This document shows, in pieces, positions 10,771-22,179 of a DNA stretch of 64,000 bases; within the stretch, counting starts at the first letter, position 1; each line of letters begins with the position of its first letter. The translations under genes were made by a program, and so were the position numbers. Source of the stretch: Phymatolithon calcareum (Eukaryota; Rhodophyta; Florideophyceae; Hapalidiales); assembly GCA_977006965.1 (NCBI GenBank), contig OZ345384.1, forward strand, positions 1,364,001-1,428,000, in the 5' to 3' direction. A model generated the notes under the pieces. It worked only from the letters and a program-made list of their open reading frames with translations, was not told the DNA's origin and did no database searches.

Positions 10771-11840
10771 TGCGACAGGGCGCGATTCTGTGCGTCAGAT
10801 TCACGGGCGCGCAAACCCGTCGGCGGTTGAAAACGTGGCGCTACGCGGCGCAGGGTCGAAATCTTGCGCGGCAGTCTCACTGGCCGGCGCAGTCGCCAGA
10901 AACTGCTTCAGAGTTTGAGCCTCGCCGACCGAAGTCCCTTTATCATGCCGGACGTCGAAGAAACCTTCCACTTGTTGCTGATTGTGAAAGGCTCGTTGCG
11001 AAAACCGATTCCGAATGGCGTGCATTGGAAGGGCTGTGCTTCAAACGTTTGGTCTACGGTCATGTATGGCACCTTGAAAGCCCTAAAACACGGGCGCACC
11101 AGGTACGGGAAGAGATGAATGCTGAACTGGACGTCCTGACATTGGGTGGGCTATGTGCTGGTGCCCGCATAGTACATGAGGCTAACGGAAAGCCTGTTGA
11201 GGGATCTCATCGGGGGCTGGTGCATGCGATATGTTACGTGGTGAGTTCTCGAGCGAAGTGGTAGTGGTTTCTCTGAGAGCCACTGCTCTCTCGTCAAAAA
11301 GGCTATGGTCCTGTTATTCTCACCTCCCTGGGGTTTTCCTGCTTCCACATGTCACTCGGAGGCACGCATTTCGGAACGTGCCTGAGCCAAGACGTGAACC
11401 GCGCGTTTGGAAGCGAACAGCGTAAGGAGCTCTTTGGTACACCGGCTCTCCGTTTCCCAGAAGAACTCGGGGGACATCTGACTTCTCTGCGGAAGGTTGA
11501 AATGAGCGCTTTTAAAGTTGGCTGCCCGGGTTTTCAGTTCACCACCCATCCCCTGTTCATAGTCTTTTCTAGTAGAAGCCAAGCATATCGCACGGCTACA
11601 ACTACGGCAATCCGGTTCTACTTCAAGCAGTGCTTTTCTGGGAGGAGGTTCTTAAGAGTGCAGACGGTGTCCTGCAACGCTCGTAAGGAGAGGCGCGACA
11701 CATCTCGCCGTCGCTGGTTGAACAAGCTTGAACCGTTGATGAATTGACGAAGAACAAAGAAAAGCATCCGACAGCTTGTGGCACAGAGGATGTTTGCAAA
11801 ACGGAAGAGAAACCTTTACCTACGTCTGAGTTTTAAAATT
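10771..11840 (+). repeat. Repeat R1, copy 2, first part
   Basis: Homologous to 198-1179, 2030-2060 and 2473-2570 of copy 1. It lacks the 850-bp segment and the solo LTR found there, so it serves as the empty site for LTR-1. It stops at AATT (11837-11840), where element E1 is inserted, and resumes at 14703. Confidence 0.85.
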
Positions 11841-14698
11841 CCATAACTTTAGGTTTTGGTATTCTAAGTAATGCGGGTGCGCCGTGTAAGAAGCCATGTA
11901 AGGAGCCATAAACAGCCAATCAGCACTGCATTCCTCGCATCCTTATTGGATAAAACTGTTTTCTTCACAATGGATTGGCCAAAAAATAGCCATTCTGAAC
12001 ATCTGATTGGTACACTAAGGAGATTAAAATTTCAAGATGTTTTGAAATAAATTAACTAATACAATCATGCTTGAAATAAGATTTTGTCAACGGTGAAAGT
12101 GTATCTTTCTGGAATTCTGAAGGATGATGTCGTTTTCATAAAATCGTATGCCAAAGGACTTTTTAGACGATTTATGATTGGAAAGAAGGGATTAAAATTT
12201 CAAAATGTTTTGAAATAAATTAACTGATACAGTCATACTTGAAATAAGATTTTGTCCACGGTGAAAGTGTACCTTTCTGGAATTCTGAAGGATTATGTCG
12301 TTTTTAAAACTTCTTATGCTAAAATCTCATCGATATGATGTTTCCGGTAAGTGTTCGAATATTGAATATCAAGATGATTTTGGCGGTATCAAAGTATATC
12401 AAGATTTCCAGTCCGATATCAACTACTGTAATTTAATGACATCCATGTTTTCATAACAGTTTTGCGTACGTATGCCCCATTTAAACAGGAAAAATCGTTG
12501 ATTATTCGAAGACTTTTCTGTCCTATCACACGTGTCAGAGAATGACTATGGAGAAACTACTTTACTGGCAGACAGATAATGTAATTGATATTATATCAGG
12601 GTTTGAGGCATAATATCAAAAGTGATATCAAGTTTCAGAATTAGGTTGATGCTCATTCCTAATCTGTTGGAACATTTCATGGATGTGTAACAACGCCATG
12701 TAACCTCTTCTTCCACTGTTGTCGAATTTCATGGTGATATTCTGATCGCATTTACGTATTCGCCTTCATCAATGGCGCATGTGTACAACTCTACTGCAAG
12801 AATGATAGTACAGTACATCTTTTCGATTCAAATATATTTCTAAATAAAATTCAGTACGTCCTAGTCTTACGAATATACGGGAAAAGATTCTTCAGTTGCT
12901 GCCTCCCAGCTTGTAGACCGAGAAGGACAGTCCGATACTGTAATAACTAATTTTAAAAAATATTTCGCTGGGCTCACAAGTCTAGATTTCGCATTTTTGA
13001 AGGCAAAGTAAAACAATTTATCGACAGAGCAAGGATAAACTAGAAATCCTTATCGTTCTGAGAAAATTATCCCATAGATGCACACAATAACCACTATGAC
13101 CAATGCTGCGTCCTCATGTACCAGTCAAAATATATAGGACTGCAACTGCGGACATTTCCAGACTGGTAAAATAGACGCAAAATCTGTATTCTCAAGAAGG
13201 TCCATCTCCCAACACACAAGAAGAAGACATCTCACCAATACTGTAGTGGAGACAGTTACCGTCTCCACGGGCACACGTTTCATAATAATCGAAACTGCAC
13301 AAACCACTGCACTGTGCGGTGTGCCATCCAGAGTTCTTTTTCGACAACAACCACACTAACAAGTGCAGTACCAATACTGTACCATCGCGTTCGCTACAGT
13401 AGGTCCTAGAAAAACAACCTACCTCCCCATGAGGCATCTTAGATTTTGATATTTATTTTTTATGACCTTGGAAATCCGAGACCTTCATTGGATACTTCCT
13501 GTTCTGGCACTAAATAATTGGCTAAGCGCAAATTTTTTACTTTTGCCTCCAAAAGTAAACTTTGCGGACGTACATTGGGGCTTGTACGAAAGTGAGATCT
13601 ATGTGTATTTGCGGCCTCTCTATCGCGCATCTTTTCTCTACACAAGAGTCTATCGAATCGCTCCCTCTTCCAATGGCCTCTGTCGACCTTCACATGTTTC
13701 TGCCTTTTGATGCTATCTACCTCGACTTTTCATTTCCAGAATAGGAGCCGAAAAAGCGTCCGCTCCTTGGACTTCTGTGGGATCTCTGGAGGAAATAAAA
13801 TTTTCCGAAATGAATTGAAAAACAATATCCTTCAAGCAGTCAGCAGTCCGGTACCACAGAGTTTTTAAAAAAAGCTTCATCGTGTCCATATCTCATCGAA
13901 CGGGACGTAAAGGATCTCAAATGCCATTATTTCACCATAAATTGGTTGCGGCGTTCGACTCTTGTCATTTCGCCATAATAAAACTATAAAAGATGATAGC
14001 ACAGTCATGAGATCGAGAAGGAAGTTGGCAAAGACGTAGAAGCCAAGGACAAACAACAAATAATGAAGGGTTGGCCTATGGATCAGAAGATTGAAAAAAC
14101 ACCGTCCAAAAAGACTCTCCAGCAAGAATGGAAAAAAGTCGAAGAAATATATTCAAAAAGAATCCACTCCTCGTCGTCGACAAAGACGCACTGGATCCTT
14201 ACCCTAAACTGAAGCTCTCATAGAAACCTATGTGCCCAATTGTTCATGGGAAGAATTCCACGGAATCCGTTACTTCTGGAAGACAAACTTGGGCAACATG
14301 GAAAATAGTGCACGTTAACCATGCGGTAAGTGATGCTCAAGCCTACATCAATAAGAGAAGAAGAAAGGAGAGTCACAATGGCAATTAACATCATCCTCAA
14401 CCATACTCATTAAGTTATAAAACGGAGAACAAGAACAACCGGGATCAAAGTGCCTTTTAACCTCCCGTTGCGTAGCGAGCCACATTTACAATAAACTGCA
14501 ATACTTGGGACTATACACACGGGCAATTTGACAAAATCGATGTTCTGGTAAGCAGCAGAGAAATATTTATAGACACTCAGTCTGAGAAGTACCTCTAAGA
14601 CTGGCTAAAATAATACTAAAATAATATTCAATAAAAAAAGTATTAAATTAAATTTAATAAAAGTAAAGTTATGGTACTGCGCGAGCCTGCGAGCCCAC
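11841..14698 (+). mobile_element. Element E1, AATT-targeting family
   Basis: A 2858-bp insertion splits R1 copy 2. Its left end is CCATAACTTTAGG and its right end is GCGCGAGCCTGCGAGCCCAC, preceded by GTTATGGTACT, so the inner part of the right end inverts the left end. AATT flanks both sides (11837-11840 and 14699-14702); R1 copy 1 at 2560-2575 is uninterrupted. Inside are a 170-bp-period tandem repeat (12020-12310), short segments also found at 54470-54590 and 55012-55150, and a possible plus-strand coding relic at 13980-14230 (EVGKDVEAKDKQQIMKG). No transposase is recognised, so it may be non-autonomous. Confidence 0.82.
12020..12310 (+). repeat. Tandem duplication, period about 170 bp
   Basis: Two units each start GATTAAAATTTCAA and run to GAAGGAT-ATGTCGTTTT, at 12020-12137 and 12190-12308. 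A related motif (GAGATTAAAATTTGTAGATTTTG) occurs at 19756 and 20173, just inside the left end of the large insertion, supporting common subterminal sequence. Confidence 0.8.
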
Positions 14699-14702
14699 AA
14701 TT

Positions 14703-14910
14703 TTCTGGTGGTACGGAAACTGAGGATGAGAATGACCTGTGCATAAAAGTAACAAGGATAGAACAATTCTATCAATAACTGAATCACATGAGACAGAAAA
14801 ATCGAATACTCGTGATAGGATCACTGGTATGAAAACCTATGATACGAAAAATTGTATCGCATTGATTCTGTTTTTCCTATCACGGAAAAATCCTGCTCCT
14901 CCAGTGCCGT
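14703..14910 (+). repeat. Repeat R1, copy 2, second part
   Basis: Continues the R1 repeat after E1, matching 2571-2770 through CTGGTGGTAC, CATAAAAGTAACAAGGATAG and CCTATCAC-GAAAAATCCT. Homology ends near 14905. Confidence 0.85.
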
Positions 14911-15965
14911 CCAATTGGAGGAAGTGTCAGACCGCTTCGCCAATGATTGTATTCTCATTAGCTTCAAACCTTGGAGATTGCACCAATTGGTAGACTGCGT
15001 AGGGAGCAATATAATTGGCCATTTGGTGATCGACCGTCTGTAATTAGACTGACGTGCACTCGTGGAGTACCTGCTCTCCACTGCACGCCCTGCACCAGCA
15101 GCCCTTGTAAACCACACTTCCCTTCCTTAAGTAAAAAAGTTCTAGGCAGAGTTATGGAAAGGATTAGTTTTAACCTCTTGGAAAAGACGATATTGCTTCC
15201 GGGACGGAAGCTCCCTTTTCCCCAGACCTATCACTTCAACTCCATTCCGCCTCTGCCGCTTCCGCTCGCCGCCGTCGCCTCATGACGCTGCTACAGCTTC
15301 GCGCCTCGCTGCCCTCGTCGCCAAAGCACAACCGCGCTGCTAACGTTCTCCTGTGTGCTTCCGCTGTGCAACGTCCCGCTCGGCGATCGTCGCCATCTCT
15401 GACACTGGTCAAACGATAAAATTTTCCGAATCGGGTTAAGAGGGAAACAGTGCTCCAGTTCGGGAAGCACTGGTGTGCCTGATGACGCACGTAGTGAGAG
15501 CCTGTGAACGAAACGGCTAAAGTGGATAATGGCCCATGAGAGTCAGCCGGCTGCTCACAGAATCATTCTTCTTTGGTACTGTTTGATGCTTGCGCTGGCC
15601 AGGGTTTCTTTCGCCGACGTGGGGAGATGTTGGTTTACTTTGCTGTGGATCACATCCAATCTTTTGTTCTGAATATGATTGGAGTTTTCTCTTGTACTAC
15701 TTTTGACGCGACACTCTCTACGCGCCTCGTGTGGTAAGTCTCGGTCAAAAACAGTGGGTTGTAACATTCCCCTCCAGAGAGATTTACTATGAAGTTGTGA
15801 ATATTCTTACGGCTGTCAGATGGAGTTCTAATCTAATCATATCTAAGGATCAAAGCTTTCCCTAAATGTAACAGGCTAAGTATCCAGCAATTTATTGATC
15901 AGTGGTAGTGGTAAACAAATTGGGCCGCGGGGGAATTGCTCCAGATTCTGACTGTGGATCCACCT
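14911..15965. other. No supported gene; GC-rich block at 15230-15470
   Basis: I see no convincing gene. The stretch from about 15230 to 15470 is clearly more GC-rich than its surroundings, with repeated GCCGC and CGTCG words. It gives a short arginine-rich minus-strand open frame (15236-15490) that I regard as compositional. It may be a CpG-rich promoter-like patch or imported DNA. Confidence 0.35.
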
Positions 15966-16115
15966 GAAACATTTTAATCAGTACTACTTTACCCCCTGCG
16001 TCCAAGACGAACATTTCCTAGTCAGAATTGGGCCGCGCGGGAATTGCTCCAGATTCTGACTAGGAAATGTTCGTCTTGGACGCAGGGGGTAAAGTAGTAC
16101 TGATTTAAATGTTAC
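15966..16115. repeat. Long hairpin with 59-bp arms
   Basis: Arms at 15970-16028 and 16053-16111 are inverted copies, with the inner 50 bp perfect as far as I can see (AATCAGTACTACTTTACCCC against its complement). The loop at 16029-16052 reads TGGGCCGCGCGGGAATTGCT. The loop and the start of the right arm are also duplicated directly at 15919-15951, which is the pattern left by template switching. Confidence 0.9.
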
Positions 16116-16478
16116 AGACGGATCCAGAGTGCGAAAAGCTCCATTTTCATTGGAAATGAGCAGTGAAGCGTGCTTCTGTCCTCTTCACAGCAGCAAATGA
16201 TTATTCATGCAATAAAAGATTAGATTTTTGAGCTGCTTTCGTCTCGCAGAACGCTCCACTGTAAAGTCGCTGTCCTCTTCTGCGCTGGAGCCTGTTTTCT
16301 TTCCCTCTTCTGGGGTAGGGCCTGTTTTTCGAAGTAGTTCTCGTCGGTGAGTGTGAGTGTGGTGATAGTGCTGGATCGGCCTCACGGCGTCAAGCCAGAT
16401 TTCGAAATGTTTTTAAAAAATTGATAGACAATATACTGTAAACAATAATTCAAATGGTCGAACGTTGAGTTTATTATT

Positions 16479-17640
16479 GAGGAAATTCGCTGCATGGACC
16501 GAAAAAGGTGGCAAAATTCGCTAAATCGGCACCCCTTGCAATAACTACTACTCGTTATGATACACAGAGCACTCCATAGAAATAAACTTATCAAAAAAAT
16601 AATATTTATTTCATGCGCAACTCTCTATGCTTCAGCTCCTCGTCGCAAGTAGCATCTCCGTCATCGCAGGCGGTGAGGTCAATTATCATGGACTGAGCCG
16701 TTTTGCTGATGGGTTTTCGCTTCGCCTCAATAATATTGCGGATGTTCGGCTTGACGCATGTCTGCGAGAAGTGACCTTTGTTTCCGCACGAGGAGCCGTG
16801 ACGGGACCTCATTTTGGACGGGAAGTAGGGCCTCTTGCGCTTACGGCCCAGCTTAGCGACAAGGTCAAACGGACCAAATCATCCTGTACTAGCTGGTAAC
16901 CAGTGACTGCAACACGAATGATGATGCCCTCGTGTTGCTTGGCCCACGCTATCAATAGCCATGCGTCCCACACCAGATCTTGTTTCACGGGTCGAACGTG
17001 ACTCGATGCTGCGCCAAACGTCTAGAACAATACAAAAGTGCAGCGACGACGTGAATACATGGCCGCTAGTGCTCTTCAAAGTGGCGGCAAGAGCATGTAG
17101 CGCGATAGTCGCTGTTAACTACCACAGGGAATGGTGTCACTTGGCTGCTAACAACAAACCTCAGCATGTCACTTTCGATGACCTCTGGCTCCACAAGCGG
17201 CTTCTCCGCTCAGAGGATTTTTCCTGGTGCTTCTTGTAGCAGCAAGGCGTGAGGAACTTGCCCGTCCATGTGCCTTGCCAATAGACGTGTTGTGGGCGAT
17301 TACGAGGTTGACAACGTCGTCAAAGTTTGCTACACTCAGTAGAACCCTGAAGAAGCCCACATGGACCCCTACCGAAGAGAATGAAGTGGCGCGAGCCATT
17401 GACGTGATATTATGCAATTCTGAATAAGATAACTGACAACTCTCGATGCTAGTATAATGCGATTAGAAACGTGCCGACTTTCCTCAAGTTGGGACACATG
17501 GTACCTTCTCAATAAATCCTTTTAATTACGTGTAATGATAAGCGGCTGTCTAGCTGAAATCATAACGAGTAGTAGTTTTTGCAAGGGTGCCGATTTAGCG
17601 AATTTTGCCACCTTTTTCGGTCCATGCAGCGAATTTCCTC
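16479..17640 (-). mobile_element. MULE transposon, 1162 bp
   Basis: The terminal inverted repeats are about 82 bp and start GAGGAAATTCGCTGCATGG; the right copy ends CCATGCAGCGAATTTCCTC. The flanking duplication GTTTATTATT is exact at 16469-16478 and 17641-17650; Mutator-like elements typically give 9-10 bp. The interior holds a degraded transposase C-terminus on the minus strand with SWIM and zinc-knuckle motifs, so I assign it to the Mutator superfamily. It is much shorter than an autonomous MULE and is an internal-deletion derivative. Confidence 0.93.
16606..17170 (-). pseudogene. MULE transposase C-terminal remnant
   Basis: Reading leftwards, a SWIM zinc finger CSC-x-HFEEH-*-RPCIH spans 17095-17051 (CxC...CxH, with an in-frame stop in the middle). 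A basic linker with KRKRP then leads to a CCHC-type knuckle, CGNKGHFSQTC, at 16788-16756. SWIM followed by a C-terminal zinc knuckle is the known order in MULE transposases. The upstream catalytic DDE part is absent. Stops and frame changes make it inactive. Confidence 0.8.
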
Positions 17641-17650
17641 GTTTATTATT

Positions 17651-18780
17651 CCTTAAGGACCTATTTACCCATCTTTGAAGCGTTCTCACTGGCCGAAACA
17701 ATGCTCATAAAAAGGATGAAAATTTTAATTATGTCGTTTGCACCGACGGGACTGCACCCACTTTCAAGAAAATGTGTAGAAACAAGTGAAGTATTTTCAA
17801 ATATGAAGTCAGGAAAAGTTTCCAATGTTCGGCTCTAATCAATCATGGCAGAAAAATGCTTACTGTGTTTCCTTCGAATATTTTCAGCTTCTCGTCAGGG
17901 CGCAACGTAAATTTTACTATATTTTTCAACTGTTACTTTGCCGATTTTAAAAAACATTTTAGTCTCGCGGGACGAGCTTTTTTCCAGCTAGACGTTCGAC
18001 TTTACCGAATTTGCAGTATTCCTGTGTAGACATGAACATCCCGAACAGACGTCGACAGGGGTAGGGCATGCCCTCTTGTCGCGCTCGGACTTTGGTGAGG
18101 GCCTCCAAAGAAAACGGACAAAAACAGGGACTTCTCTATAATACCCGTGATATCCCGGAATATCATTCTTTCAGATCTATTTCTGAGATTCATCTTTTTG
18201 ATCACTGTACGTGTACATCCGTACCACGTGTACACTGTATCATAATCCCTCGCGAGGACTCCTCGCGAAAACAGGAGAGGAGACGGCCTCTCGAGGAAGA
18301 TGAGGCCCGAAGAGGGCTTTTTTTCGGTAAGGGGTCCGATCTGGGTGTTCAGGTCTATTCCTGTGGTAGTCTACAACCATTCGAAACTTTTTCCCAACGC
18401 AAGAAGAAATTAAACAAGTTCTCTTCGAGACAATTGTACATCTTTGCAGGCGATTCTTTTTCAAGATCAGAATTATGAAAAGTGCTCTACACTCCTTATT
18501 TCATCCCTTTTTTTGAATTTTTGGTTTTTGCGTAACCTACGTTCTAGGAACAGTTTCCAAAATTCGAAGAACGGATCAGCGAGCGGTCTGAAACTGCACG
18601 TTTAAAGAGCTGTCTCGATTTACAAGGAACCGTCTGCTGAGAATTTCTAGAATACGTTTCCACGGCGCAAGGAATTTTTTTTGCTTAGCCAATTATGTAC
18701 TGCCAGAGCAGAAAGTGTCCAATGAGCTTCTCTGATTTCCAAGCTCATTAAAAATAAAAGTGAAATCCAAGATGGAGATG
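17651..18780 (+). repeat. Repeat G, copy 1
   Basis: First unit of a tandem pair. It starts CCTTAAGGACC and ends GATGTAGGT before the next CCTTAAGGACC. It matches 18786-19455 after removal of the 331-bp MITE at 18027-18357. Its last 150 bp (18637-18785) match 54443-54590. The MULE lies immediately to its left. No coding capacity is recognised. Confidence 0.88.
18027..18357. mobile_element. hAT-like MITE, 331 bp
   Basis: The ends TAGACATGAACATCCC and GGGTGTTCAGGTCTA form imperfect inverted repeats. The exact 8-bp duplication TTCCTGTG lies at 18019-18026 and 18358-18365. The tandem copy of repeat G at 19153-19160 has a single TTCCTGTG and no insert, so the empty site is in the same window. An 8-bp duplication with TAG-starting ends fits the hAT superfamily. 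No transposase is encoded. Internal direct/inverted words CTCGCGAGGACTCCTCGCGA lie near 18250. Confidence 0.92.
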
Positions 18781-18785
18781 TAGGT

Positions 18786-19455
18786 CCTTAAGGACCGACT
18801 TCCCCATCTTTCAAGCGCACTCACTGGCCGAAACAATGCTCATAAAACGGAGGAAATTTTAATTATATCGTTTGCACGGACGGGACTGCATCCACTTTAA
18901 CGAAAGTGTGTAGAAACAAGTGAAATATTTTCTAATATGAAGTCAGCAATCGTATCGAATATTCGGCTCTAATCAATCATTACAGAAAAATGCTTACTGT
19001 GTTTCCTTCGAATAGTTTCAGCTTCTCGTCGGGGCGTAACGTGAATTTTACTATATTTTTCGCCTGTTCCTTTGCTGATTTTAAAAAACTTTTGGTCTCG
19101 CGGTGCGAACGTTTTTTCCACCTAGACGTTCGATTTTACCAAATTTGCAGTATTCCTGTGTTAGTCTAGAACCATTCGAAACTTTTGGGAGAGGCAATAA
19201 GAAATTCATCGAGTCGTTTTCGAAATAATTGTCTATCTTTTTGGCGATTCTTTTTCATGATCAGAATTACGAAAAGTGCTCTACACTCCTTATTTCATCC
19301 CGTTCCTTTATTTTGTTTGATTTTTGGATAACCTACATTCTTGGTTTTCTAAAATAGATTCGAAATGCGAAGAACGGATCTGAAAGTGGTCTTAAACTGC
19401 GCGTTTAAGGAGCTCTCCCGATTTTCGAAGGAACCCTCTGCTGAGAATTTCCATA
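18786..19455 (+). repeat. Repeat G, copy 2, left part
   Basis: Matches copy 1 from CCTTAAGGACC through CTGCTGAGAATTT and then stops abruptly at 19455. The missing remainder (CTAGAATA...GATGTAGGTCC in copy 1) is found at 54443-54590. The repeat is therefore interrupted by everything between. Confidence 0.88.
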
Positions 19456-20750
19456 ACTTTAGTTCCATAACTTTAGTTATGGTATTATACAGAGATGTTC
19501 TATAACTTTAGTTATGGTATTAGAGGAGATGTTGAGTTATGACACCCCCTAATGATTGGACCCATTCATCGCGGTTCTATAATTTCATTGGACAAGATGG
19601 TCAAAATGATTGGACCACATTCATCGAGGCAGCGATTTCATTGGAAGAGATATTGAAATGATTGGACCACATTCATCGGGTTCTGTTATTTCATTGGACG
19701 AGATAGTCGAAATGATTGGACCACATTCATCGCGTTCTGTGATTTCATTGGACCTCGAAGAGATTAAAATTTGTAGATTTTGCAACTTAAAATAATTGAT
19801 AATTTTTCCTGTTCGCCAATATTTTGGCCATTGAAAAGTTGGACGTTTCAGAAATTCTGAAGAATGCCGCCTTCTTTGATGCTTTCAAAGAGGCATTCTG
19901 ATCCGCCTCCTTGACTTATATTCTAAAAATATAGGCATATTTGGCATTTAATTTGAATTGCCACTCCACGAACACCACCAGCAAGCCAATTATGGTATTA
20001 GAGGAGATGTTGAGTTATGACACCCATGTTTTTAAGAATATAATTGGATGAGTTTATCGAATTTGATTGGACGAAAATGTCGAAATGATTGGACCACGTT
20101 CATCAGGTTCTGCCATTTCATTGGACGAGATAGTCTAAATGATTTGACAAAATTCATCGCGTTCTTTACTTTCATTGGACGACTCAGAGATTAAAATATG
20201 TAGATTTTGCAATTTAAAAAAGGTGAAAATGTTTTGTGTTCGCCAATATCTTGGGTATTGAAAAAGTTAGACATTTTAGAAATTCTGTAGATTGCCGCCT
20301 TCTTTGAGACTTTGAAAGAGGCGTTTTGACTCGCCTCCCTAACTTATATTGTAAGATAATTTGAAGATTTTGCATATTGAATTGATTTGCAACTCCTCGA
20401 CCACCACCAGCTTGCCAACAGTTACAAAGGATCATGTACGACGGAGGCTTTGCTGTTTGTGAGGTGTGTTCAGATGTATTGTGAGCGTGGCAGGCTTCAA
20501 CAAATGTGATGCAAGGGTTCCGTGAACGTGTATGAGACTTTTAAGGAGGCATTTTGAAGTGCTTCGCTGACACTATTCTCACAAAACTTGCAGATTCGCA
20601 TTTTGAAATGATTTTCCACTCCACGAGCACCGCCAGCTAGCCCAATAGTCGCACCAGTGTCCTATAAGAGGGTTTCACCATGTGTGATGTGTGTTGAGAA
20701 GTATTGTGAGCGTGGCAGGTTTCGAAAAGTGTGATGTGTTTGCCTGTACT
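19456..20750 (+). repeat. Tandem and nested repeats at left end of the insertion
   Basis: CCATAACTTTAGTT is repeated and inverted at 19456-19525. From 19548 to 19760 about four 62-65-bp units carry AAATGATTGGACCACATTC and TTTCATTGGACGAGAT. A larger block of about 510 bp is then duplicated: 19500-19990 against 20000-20415 share ATGGTATTAGAGGAGATG, GAGATTAAAAT and CACCACCAGC. A third, more diverged block follows to 20750, with TATTGTGAGCGTGGCAGG at 20478 and 20711. No genes are seen. It looks like subterminal repeat structure of a transposon or a small satellite. Confidence 0.75.
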
Positions 20751-21157
20751 TCGAATCAATAGTTTTCTTGTGCCATGGAGTACTGATTAAACGAACTGAG
20801 AGTTTCTGTGAGTTCTACTGTAGTTAGTGTCAATTTGAAGAAATACTCCCCTCAATTGAGAAATTGGTAGACTCGTCCCTCACACTTGTCCATAACTTTA
20901 GTTTTTTCAACGTAACGATTTCAGAAATAATGCTGAGCTGTCCACTTACAACACCATTGATATTTTCATAGTTTAAGTTAGTGCCATAAACGGCAGGGGA
21001 TAAAATTTCACTTGCATGGTTATCTAAAATCACTGCAAAAGATAAGGATTTAATATTCAGACAGATAAAGCCGTAATGGGTGAAACAGGGTTAAAAATGT
21101 TCTCCCGTCCAATCACATTCCGAAACCAAAAACTACATCCTGGTATATAGCATAATT
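20751..21157. other. Spacer with a further CCATAACTTTAG motif
   Basis: No gene is supported. Another left-end motif, CCATAACTTTAGTTTTTT, lies at 20890. CCCCTCAATTGAG at 20848 resembles the palindrome in the 6395-7683 element. The stretch ends in CATAATT immediately before an inverted element end. Confidence 0.4.
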
Positions 21158-21760
21158 GTGGGCTCGCAGGCTCGCGCAGTACCATAACTTTAGTTTTTTA
21201 AATTAAATTTTGTGTAATGTTTTTTAAAAATTTGTACTCTAAATTTAACCGACATACGTTAAATAAAACGAGTTCTGAGTTCGAACTTTTAACATTAGGA
21301 ATCGTACTCTCCTGGTTCTAGTACCAATAAAGTTCAATAATCTTTCGAAACTAGGTTGGAAACTGGTGATAGCATTTTCCATAGTAGACAGCAGAAGTGT
21401 AGGGGAAAGAAGGAGGTCTCATGGTGCATGATTTGTAATTGGACTTTTGTAAACGACAGGCGGAGCAATGAAGACAAGTCAGTATGGTACACACAACTTC
21501 TGAACGGATATCCGGCACCGGAACTGAGCACGTGTGGAAAATCGTTGGTTGCAGATCAATATGATTCATTTGAGCGAATGTTGTTGACTAAGAAACCGAG
21601 AGGGTGGTGGTCCGTTGGAGAGGAGGATATATCCATGTGGTACTTGGAAGACACCTGGTGTCTGCAGATTTGATGACGCAGCTTGGTGGTCTTCTGTTGG
21701 ATGGGCGTTGGACACATGCACGTAGTAAGATCAGTGGGATGTTGGGACTTAATTCGAGAG
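21158..21760 (+). pseudogene. Inverted element end fused to an NB-ARC gene fragment
   Basis: Positions 21158-21190 are the E-family right end in reverse (GTGGGCTCGC...GCAGTACCATAAC), preceded by AATT. About 220 bp of AT-rich sequence follows. From about 21395 comes a fragment of an NB-ARC gene: GKEGGLMVHDL, then a stop, then LDFCKRQ, which is the MHD-like motif region of the 50-54-kb genes, followed by their linker (SADLMTQLGGLLLDGRW). The same fusion, inverted, is at 53880-54440, with a 60-bp internal deletion. Multiple stops and shifts make it inactive. Confidence 0.75.
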
Positions 21761-22179
21761 AACGTGTTTATTTGATATTCAGAGGTTTAGAATGTGATGT
21801 ACCATTCTTGAAAGTTTTATAATTTATTCAATTGGGTCTATTGTCTATTCGAAGAATCAGGTATCCTCTTCGGAGAAGCAATTCCTGTCTCTCGCATGTA
21901 CTGTGACGGTTTGTGCACATATTATTCATACTATAGGTGGTGCGATATGGTGGCCAGTGTACTGGAACGGCTATTGACAGCAATAAATTATCATAATAGA
22001 TTCATAAAGTACCTGCTTTTCGCACTTCTAACGTTAAAATATCCAATAATAGCGGCACGTGGATTACACTTTCTCTCTTCACGTGCAATCAGTACTGTAT
22101 CTTAACTGCACGCCAGAATATTTGAGTGAGATACCCTTGATTCGTATTTTTAAACGAGGAAAACTGTACGTAAAAAATT
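21761..22179. other. Spacer between NB-ARC fragment and OTU gene
   Basis: No gene is seen. Homology to the 53-54-kb copy ends near 21755. The 3' terminus of the minus-strand Helitron would be expected about here. A weak hairpin (GCACGTG...CACGTGC, 22053-22085) is the only candidate I noticed. Confidence 0.35.

Noticed and set aside
14218-14400. Minus-strand 60-codon frame inside E1
   Set aside because: AT-rich chance frame, no conservation elsewhere in the window.
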